Below are positions 1 through 4,284 of a DNA stretch of 5,237 nucleotides, piece after piece. Made by a program: the position numbers and the translations under genes. This DNA comes from CBFGWV01 sp965652545 (lineage in GTDB: Bacteria > Pseudomonadota > Gammaproteobacteria > Competibacterales > Competibacteraceae). Position 1 is the stretch's first letter. Every line of letters begins with the position of its first letter. The DNA lies in NCBI GenBank assembly GCA_965652545.1, contig CBFGWV010000328.1:1-5237 (forward strand), read 5' to 3'. Below the pieces are notes generated by a model. The model searched no databases. It was not told where the DNA came from and saw only the letters and a list, made by a program, of their open reading frames with translations.

Positions 1-477
1 AAGACCGAGGCGGTCATCCGCTACGAGTACACCGAGCGTGGCGACAACCCGCCGGAGGCCGCTCTGGAGCAGGCCGAGGCTCGACTGGCCTACACCCGTC
101 GGCCGAGCACTGAGATGGAGGTGTGTGCCTCGCGCCAGAGTGTGGAGACCTTCGCCCGCGGGCAAGGCATCTGGACCGGTTTACCGGTCCAGGAACGTCG
201 CGAACAACTGGGGCATATGGCCCAGCTGGTGGAGGAGATGTACCCCACCTTCCGCTGGTTCTTGTATGACGGGCTGGCCCGATTTTCGGTCCCCTACACC
301 ATTTTCGGGCCACGCCGGGCCGCCTTGTACCTGGGCGACATGTACTTCGTATTCAACGCCAGCGATCAGATTCAGGCCTTAGCCCGGCATTTCGACGATC
401 TGATCCGTGGCTCCATCATTCAACCCACCGACATCGGTGGCTTTCTCAAAGGACTATTGGATGACCTCGGCGACTGA
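1..477 (+). CDS. C-terminal part of a probable HTH-type transcriptional regulator (5' end outside window)
   Basis: The frame is open from base 1 to a TGA at 475-477, giving 158 residues with no start in the window, so this is the 3' end of a longer gene. Internal Met codons such as the one at 115 are not credible starts, because the reading is equally protein-like before them (KTEAVIRYEYTERG...). The visible part is soluble, with no membrane segment or signal peptide. It contains ETFARGQGIWTGLP (residues about 49-62), a FRWFLYDG stretch, GPRRAALYLGDMYFVFN (about 102-118) and a final helical ARHFDDLIRG segment. From memory this resembles the C-terminal sensory half of Cro/C1-type HTH regulators in proteobacteria. 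The DNA-binding domain would lie upstream and cannot be seen, so the function is an inference. The gene overlaps the next one by 17 bp, which suggests an operon. Confidence 0.55.
   Translation, partial: KTEAVIRYEYTERGDNPPEAALEQAEARLAYTRRPSTEMEVCASRQSVETFARGQGIWTGLPVQERREQLGHMAQLVEEMYPTFRWFLYDGLARFSVPYTIFGPRRAALYLGDMYFVFNASDQIQALARHFDDLIRGSIIQPTDIGGFLKGLLDDLGD
448..453 (+). promoter_or_regulatory. Shine-Dalgarno for the PhnD-like gene
   Basis: AAAGGA lies inside the end of the upstream coding region, 7 nt before the ATG at 461. It decides the start in favour of 461 over the ATG at 407. Confidence 0.6.
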
Positions 478-1279
478 CGGCCTCGTATCCCTGGGGATGT
501 ACGATTTGCCTGAACTGCACGACACGACCGATGCCTGGTGGCGTGGTGTACGGCATTGGCTGGCGCACTATGGCGTACCCTCACCCTCGGCGCTGGAGCG
601 GGGCTTGTCGCTGTCGGCCATCTGGGGTGCGCCGGATCTCCTGCTCGCCCAGACCTGCGGGTTTCCCTACGTGTATGCGCTTGGTGGGCGGGTGCGGTAC
701 CTCGCCACACCGGTTTACGACGCGCCGGGCTGCGAAGGATCACGCTATTGCAGCGCCCTCATCGTTCGTGCAGGGGATGCTGCCCAATCACTGGAGGATC
801 TGCGCGGACGCCGTGCGGCGATCAACGACAAGGCGTCGCAGTCGGGCATGAACGCTCTGCGTCATGCGGTGGCGCCGCTCAGTGTGCAAGGGCGATTCTT
901 CGCCGATGTGATCGTCAGCGGTGGGCACCGTGAGTCTATCGCCAGGGTGCGAGAGGGCGATGCCGATGTCGCCGCCATCGATGCGGTTACGTGGGCGTTG
1001 CTCGGCGATGTCGCCGCAGGGGAGCTGGGGGGGCTGCGCGTGCTTGGGTGGACCGTCGCGGCCCCGGGGCTGCCGTTGATCACCGCCGGGGGAGTCAGCG
1101 ACGAGCGCTTGGATGTGTTGCGCCGCGCGCTCCAGGCGGCCGTGACCGACCCTGGCTTGGCCGACACCCGTCGCCGTTTGCGGTTGTCCGGTATCAGCGT
1201 GTTGGCCGAGGATGCCTATAGCGAAATCGGCCGGATCAGCGATCAGGCCGTCCGCCTGGGCTACGCCGAGCTGGCCTGA
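461..1279 (+). CDS. PhnD-like (PhnD/SsuA/transferrin-fold) substrate-binding protein without signal peptide
   Basis: This 272-aa protein has the look of the phosphate/phosphonate ABC-transporter binding-protein fold. Recognisable stretches are PDLLLAQTCGFPYV (residues about 58-71), VRYLATPVYDAPGCEG (78-93), the central LEDLRGRRAAINDKASQSGM (111-130), VSGGHRESI (152-160) and EGDADVAAIDAVTWALL (165-181). The N122...S126-S128-G129 and GGH segments sit where this fold places its ligand-contacting loops. The ATG at 461 is chosen because an AAAGGA Shine-Dalgarno (448-453) lies 7 nt upstream. An earlier in-frame ATG at 407 would lengthen the overlap with the upstream gene to 71 bp. The N-terminus (MTSATDGLVSLGMYDLPELH) has no signal peptide or lipobox, and no permease or ATPase gene is visible, so a cytoplasmic ligand-binding or enzymatic role is as likely as transport. 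The 17-bp overlap with the upstream regulator-like gene suggests coupling. The ligand is unknown. Confidence 0.75.
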   Translation: MTSATDGLVSLGMYDLPELHDTTDAWWRGVRHWLAHYGVPSPSALERGLSLSAIWGAPDLLLAQTCGFPYVYALGGRVRYLATPVYDAPGCEGSRYCSALIVRAGDAAQSLEDLRGRRAAINDKASQSGMNALRHAVAPLSVQGRFFADVIVSGGHRESIARVREGDADVAAIDAVTWALLGDVAAGELGGLRVLGWTVAAPGLPLITAGGVSDERLDVLRRALQAAVTDPGLADTRRRLRLSGISVLAEDAYSEIGRISDQAVRLGYAELA

Positions 1280-1746
1280 GCGTCGAGCAGTGCCAGCACC
1301 TCGGTGCCGTGATCGCCGGTGCGCGGGTTCTCGATGATGTGCCGTATCACGCCATCCGGTCCGATGATGACCGTCAACCGATTGCTGACCCCCATGGCCA
1401 CCATGGCCAAGCCGCGAATCCCGCGGCCCCAAGCGCCATAGGCGCGTGCAATCTGTCCGTCGATGTCGGCGATCAAGGGGAAGTCGAGCCGGTACTTTGT
1501 TGCGAATCGCCGATGGCTGGCCTCGTCCTGGGCCGATACGCCAACAATGGCCGCACCCCGCGCCTGGATCTGAGCGTTCGCATCGCGCAGCGCGCAGGCT
1601 TGGCGGGTGCATCCGGGCGTGTCGTCCATGGGGTAGAAAAACAGCACCAGGGTACGGCCGGCGTAATCCGCCAGCCGTACGGGTGAACCGTCGGCGTCAG
1701 TGCCGGAGAATGCCGGCGCCTGGTCGCCCACCACCGGCGGTTTCAC
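1261..1746 (-). CDS. bcp: Thioredoxin-dependent peroxiredoxin, Bcp/PrxQ type
   Basis: This 161-aa cytoplasmic peroxidase of the AhpC/TSA superfamily reduces hydrogen peroxide and organic hydroperoxides, normally with electrons from thioredoxin. The signature PMDDTPGCTRQAC (residues 39-51) places the peroxidatic cysteine at C46 and a resolving cysteine at C51. The five-residue spacing on the same helix is typical of atypical two-Cys PrxQ enzymes. Also present are the usual VGDQAPAF start (6-13), LVLFFYP (33-39), an IVGVSAQD segment and the FPLIAD strand-turn. The length is normal. The start is a GTG (1744-1746) that overlaps the TGA of the upstream acyl-CoA reductase as GTGA. No clear Shine-Dalgarno precedes it, so translation probably depends on coupling to the reductase. 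The 3' end overlaps the convergent PhnD-like gene by 19 bp. The family call is firm; the peroxide substrate is not shown by sequence. Confidence 0.93.
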   Translation of the reverse strand: MKPPVVGDQAPAFSGTDADGSPVRLADYAGRTLVLFFYPMDDTPGCTRQACALRDANAQIQARGAAIVGVSAQDEASHRRFATKYRLDFPLIADIDGQIARAYGAWGRGIRGLAMVAMGVSNRLTVIIGPDGVIRHIIENPRTGDHGTEVLALLDAQASSA

Positions 1747-3725
1747 CAGTGGATGCCGCGGGTGAGTTGCGCGAACGCAATCTGCTCTGGCGAAGCCGAT
1801 GCGGACTGGTCCTTGATGCCGCGCGCCGCGGCGGAGTCCGGAAACAGGCGAAACGCCGTGTTCAGGATCACCTGTGTGGCCTTGGGTGCGATGGTGTGCA
1901 TGAGCTGAGCGAAAATGCCCATACGGGTGGCGATCCGGGTGGGTTTGTGGATGATCGCCTCGACCACGAGGTCGGCGGCTTCCTCGGGGCTGAGAGTGGG
2001 AATATGGTTGTAGATGGCCGTCGGCGCGATCATCGGCGTGCGCACCAAGGGCATGTTGATGGTGGTAAAGCTGATGCGCTTGTCAGCGAACTCGGACGCC
2101 GCACAGCGCGAGAACGCATCCAGCGCCGACTTGGAGGCGACGTACGCCGAGAAGCGTGGCGCGTTCGACAACACCCCGATGGACGAAATATTGATGATAT
2201 GCCCGCGTCGGCGGTCCATCATCGTCGGCAACACGCCAAGGGTCAGCCGTAACGCACCGAAATAGTTGAGGTTCATGGTGCGTTCGAAGTCATGGAAGCG
2301 ATCGAACGAATGCTCTACCGCGCGACGGATCGAGCGGCCGGCATTGTTCACCAGGATCTCCACCGCGCCGTGATCGGCCAGCACCTGCGCAATCAGTGCA
2401 TCGCAGGCCTGCATGTCCGAGATATCAGCCGAATAGAAATGCGCCGTGCCGCCGCGGGACTCGATCTCCTCCAGCGTGGTCTTGAGTTTCTCAGGGTCGC
2501 GGGCCACCAGGATGACCTTGGCGCCGGCGTCGGCCAGCTTCAGCGCGGTCGCCTTGCCGATGCCGGACGATGCCCCCGTGACCATGACGACACGCCCGCC
2601 CACATGGGTGGCGAGGCTGCGGTCGATGTGCAGGTCCGGATCGAGGTGGCGCTCCCAGTAGTCCCATAGCCGCCAGGCGTAGTCCTCCAGGCGCGGGACC
2701 TGGATTCCGCTGCCGGCCAGTGCCCGCTCGGTGTTGCGGTTGTCGTAGCGGGTGGGCCAGTTGATGAACCTCAGCACCTCATCCGGCATGCCGAGGTCGG
2801 CCAGAATTTGCCGGCTGATACGGCGCACCGGCGGTATGGCGGCCAGCCCCATACGCACCATCGGCGGGATGACATCCAGCAGCTTGGCGTTGACGCGCAT
2901 GGTCATCTGCGGCGCATGGGCCGCCTTGGCGAAGATGTTCAGCGCATCGCCGATACGGCGCGGCTGCGGGTCCACCAGGTGGAAGCACTGGCCGTCGAGG
3001 TTCTTCGCATGGGCCAGGTGGTCCATGGCATCGACCACGAAATCCACCGGCACCATATTGATGCGTCCGCCCTCCAGGCCGACGGTGGGCATCCAAGCCG
3101 GCAAGGTGTCGCGCATCTTCTGGATGAGTTTGAAGAAGTAATACGGCCCGTCGATCTTGTCCATTTCGCCGGTCTTGGAGTCGCCGACGACGAACCCCGG
3201 TCGGTAGATCCGCCAAGGCCGATGGCATTCACGGCGCACGATACCCTCGGCATCGTGTTTGGTGCGAAAGTATGGGTGCTCCAGCCCTTCGGCTTCCTCG
3301 AACATGTCCTCGCGGAACGTCCCCTGGTACAGACCGGCCGCGGCGATGGAGCTGATGTGGTGAAAGCACCCGGCCTTCAGTTCCTCGCCCAGACGCACGA
3401 CCGCACGCGTGCCCTCCACGTTGGCGACGAACTGCGAATGAGCATCCGCCTTCAGATCGTAGATCGCGGCCAAGTGGAACAGGTGCCGGATCTTGCCGCT
3501 CATCAGCGCCTTGTCTTCGGCGCTGATGCCGAGGCCGGGGGCGGCGAGGTCGCCGCGGATGGGTACCACCCGGTCGCGTCCGACGCCCCAGCGCGTGTAC
3601 AAGGCGGCGAGATTATCGCTGTCGGGGTTGCGGACCAGGATGTAGATCTTGCCGCGGCGGGCAATGAGCTTCTCGACCAGACGGCGGCCGATGAACCCTG
3701 TGGCGCCGGTCACCAGATAGGTCAT
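1743..3725 (-). CDS. Bifunctional fatty acyl-CoA reductase (alcohol-forming), two fused SDR domains
   Basis: This 660-aa protein probably reduces long-chain acyl-CoA (or acyl-ACP) through the aldehyde to a fatty alcohol using NADPH, supplying the alcohol half of wax esters. Domain 1 (about 1-365) is an extended SDR of the thioester-reductase/male-sterility type. It has TGATGFIG (6-13), HHISSIAAAG (122-131), YFRTK (Y152, K156), IYRPG and GPYYFFKLIQK (193-203). Domain 2 (about 375-660) is a classical SDR like Acr1. It has TGASSGIG (383-390), NNAG (460-463), NISSIG (512-517), YVASK (Y528, K532) and TINMPLVRTPM. Both catalytic Tyr/Lys pairs are intact. From memory, order, length and many segments match the Marinobacter enzyme Maqu_2507. 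ATG 3725 is supported by GAGGAG 8 nt upstream. The gene is followed by a peroxiredoxin with a 4-bp overlap and preceded by acyl-CoA-binding protein and wax synthase genes. Direct formation of alcohol rather than release of aldehyde is inferred from that homology. Confidence 0.9.
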   Translation of the reverse strand: MTYLVTGATGFIGRRLVEKLIARRGKIYILVRNPDSDNLAALYTRWGVGRDRVVPIRGDLAAPGLGISAEDKALMSGKIRHLFHLAAIYDLKADAHSQFVANVEGTRAVVRLGEELKAGCFHHISSIAAAGLYQGTFREDMFEEAEGLEHPYFRTKHDAEGIVRRECHRPWRIYRPGFVVGDSKTGEMDKIDGPYYFFKLIQKMRDTLPAWMPTVGLEGGRINMVPVDFVVDAMDHLAHAKNLDGQCFHLVDPQPRRIGDALNIFAKAAHAPQMTMRVNAKLLDVIPPMVRMGLAAIPPVRRISRQILADLGMPDEVLRFINWPTRYDNRNTERALAGSGIQVPRLEDYAWRLWDYWERHLDPDLHIDRSLATHVGGRVVMVTGASSGIGKATALKLADAGAKVILVARDPEKLKTTLEEIESRGGTAHFYSADISDMQACDALIAQVLADHGAVEILVNNAGRSIRRAVEHSFDRFHDFERTMNLNYFGALRLTLGVLPTMMDRRRGHIINISSIGVLSNAPRFSAYVASKSALDAFSRCAASEFADKRISFTTINMPLVRTPMIAPTAIYNHIPTLSPEEAADLVVEAIIHKPTRIATRMGIFAQLMHTIAPKATQVILNTAFRLFPDSAAARGIKDQSASASPEQIAFAQLTRGIHW

Positions 3726-3733
3726 GGGGAGGA

Positions 3734-3740
3734 CTCCTCA
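3734..3740 (-). promoter_or_regulatory. Shine-Dalgarno of the acyl-CoA reductase gene
   Basis: On the minus strand TGAGGAG ends 8 nt before the ATG at 3725. It is the strongest ribosome binding site in the window and sits in a short inverted repeat (GAGGA-G-TCCTC), whose one-base loop is too small for a stable hairpin. Confidence 0.65.
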
Positions 3741-3786
3741 AAGCGCGATGTCGTTTGCCGGCCGATCCGGCGGATTGGATTGATGT

Positions 3787-3798
3787 TCACTGTAGTGA
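3787..3798. promoter_or_regulatory. Possible operator palindrome upstream of the reductase
   Basis: TCACT-GT-AGTGA has perfect 5-bp arms around a 2-bp centre, about 62 bp upstream of the reductase start. This is a suitable place and size for a dimeric repressor such as a TetR/FadR-type lipid regulator. The link to any regulator is inference; arms of five bases can arise by chance. Confidence 0.3.
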
Positions 3799-3814
3799 GT
3801 CCACGATACGCAAC

Positions 3815-3862
3815 CACCCCCCGGAAGGTGGGGGCCGGCATCGCCCACCCACCCGGGGGGTG
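3815..3862. terminator. GC-rich two-tier hairpin downstream of the acyl-CoA-binding protein gene
   Basis: The outer arms CACCCCCCGG (3815-3824) and CCGGGGGGTG (3853-3862) are perfectly complementary over 10 bp. Inside them GGTGGG (3827-3832) pairs with CCCACC (3844-3849), closing an 11-nt loop. The hairpin begins 37 nt past the acyl-CoA-binding protein stop. No T-run follows on either strand, so a classical intrinsic terminator is not shown. A Rho-assisted terminator or an mRNA 3'-end stabilising hairpin fits as well. Confidence 0.4.
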
Positions 3863-3898
3863 TGGGTGCCCGCCGTCGTGTTGCACTTTGCTGATCGC

Positions 3899-4153
3899 CT
3901 AGCGCAACGATGCGACCAGATCTACATAACGCTGCATTGCGTCGGTCTGCGATAGCCCCTTGAGTTTGGTCCAGGCGTCGTACTTGGCTCCACCGACAAA
4001 ATCGGTAAACCCCGGGCGCTCGCCTTGCACATCGCCGGCGGTCGCCTGCTTGTACAGCGCGTACAGTTTGAGAAGGTTGTCGTTGCTGGGACGGCGGGGC
4101 AGCTGCTTGCTGTTGGCCACGGCGGTGTCGAACTGGGATTGAAGATCGGGCAT
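3899..4153 (-). CDS. Acyl-CoA-binding protein (ACBP family)
   Basis: This is an 84-aa single-domain soluble protein, the normal length for the family. ACBPs bind medium- to long-chain acyl-CoA esters in a four-helix bundle, protecting them and handing them to acyl-CoA-using enzymes. The diagnostic stretches are YALYKQATAGD (residues 31-41), RPG (46-48), AKYDAWTKLKGLS (56-68) and DAMQRYVDLV (71-80). Compared from memory with bovine ACBP, the ligand-contacting residues Y28, K32, K54 and Y73 correspond to Y31, K35, K57 and Y76 here, all conserved. The start at 4153 (MPDLQSQFD) matches the family N-terminus; an in-frame ATG at 4270 would add an unrelated 39-residue tail through the intergenic region. 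The Shine-Dalgarno is weak (GAGACAGA). The gene is divergent from the wax synthase and upstream of the reductase on the same strand, which suits delivery of acyl-CoA to wax-ester synthesis. The specific partner enzymes are inferred. Confidence 0.93.
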   Translation of the reverse strand: MPDLQSQFDTAVANSKQLPRRPSNDNLLKLYALYKQATAGDVQGERPGFTDFVGGAKYDAWTKLKGLSQTDAMQRYVDLVASLR

Positions 4154-4229
4154 GGGTGTCTGTCTCGAATCGGTCGTGAACAAGATGATGATGATGGCGG
4201 TTGAAATGTAATCAGGCCGGCCGATCGGC

Positions 4230-4249
4230 GCCCCCCGCGAAGGAGGGGC
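4230..4249 (+). repeat. Imperfect hairpin in the probable wax synthase leader
   Basis: GCCCCCC (4230-4236) can pair with GGAGGGGC (4242-4249) with one C-A mismatch and a short loop. It lies about 35 nt before the wax synthase ATG, upstream of its ribosome binding site. It could influence the leader mRNA, or it may be chance in GC-rich DNA. Confidence 0.3.
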
Positions 4250-4270
4250 CGCGAAACGGGCGGACCACAT

Positions 4271-4278
4271 GGGGAAGA
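4271..4278 (+). promoter_or_regulatory. Shine-Dalgarno of the wax synthase gene
   Basis: GGGGAAGA precedes the ATG at 4285 with 6 nt between the end of the purine run and the start. This favours 4285 over the in-frame ATG at 4303, which has no purine-rich site at a useful distance. Confidence 0.5.
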
Positions 4279-4284
4279 CGAACG

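Larger units (their letters stand above)
3741..3898. promoter_or_regulatory. Intergenic region between acyl-CoA-binding protein and reductase genes
   Basis: This is the 5' flank of the reductase and the 3' flank of the acyl-CoA-binding protein gene. It holds a GC-rich hairpin (3815-3862), a palindrome (3787-3798) and a GCCGGCCGATC motif (3757-3767) that recurs at 4216-4226. No coding sequence with family resemblance was seen. No convincing sigma-70 promoter was found; the less GC-rich stretch around 3774-3813 is the likeliest place for the reductase promoter. Whether the reductase has its own promoter or is read from the acyl-CoA-binding protein transcript cannot be settled by eye. Confidence 0.4.
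4154..4284. promoter_or_regulatory. Divergent promoter region between ACBP and wax synthase genes
   Basis: These 131 bp separate two divergent starts and must hold promoters for both unless one is distal. The only AT-rich core is TTGAAATGTAAT (4201-4212). TGTAAT (4208-4213) could serve as a -10 for the rightward gene and the reverse-strand TACATT for the leftward one, but no good -35 was seen at proper spacing. To the right lie GGCCGGCC (4215-4222), CCGATCGG (4221-4228) and an imperfect hairpin (4230-4249), which would fall in the wax synthase leader. A short GAT repeat (4184-4196) lies in the ACBP leader. The placement of promoter elements is tentative. Confidence 0.45.

Noticed and set aside
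407..460. Upstream ATG at 407 for the PhnD-like gene
   Set aside because: It would overlap the preceding gene by 71 bp, and the added residues merely read its end in another frame. The ATG at 461 has a good AAAGGA site.
3851..3862. Intrinsic (Rho-independent) terminator with T-run near the GC hairpin
   Set aside because: Neither strand has a T-tract after the stem, so only a hairpin of uncertain role is reported.
2808..3902. 364-codon plus-strand open frame antisense to the reductase
   Set aside because: It is opposite the well-supported reductase, with no recognisable domain and no credible ribosome binding site. Long antisense frames are expected at this GC content.
4184..4196. Short GAT trinucleotide repeat in the ACBP leader as a phase-variation tract
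   Set aside because: Only four units are present and it lies outside the coding sequence and away from any clear promoter spacing. It is too short to expect frequent slippage.
3899..4270. Longer 123-aa version of the ACBP gene starting at 4270
   Set aside because: The extra 39 residues do not resemble the ACBP family, run through the divergent intergenic region and include low-complexity isoleucine codons from the GAT repeat. The start at 4153 matches the usual ACBP N-terminus.
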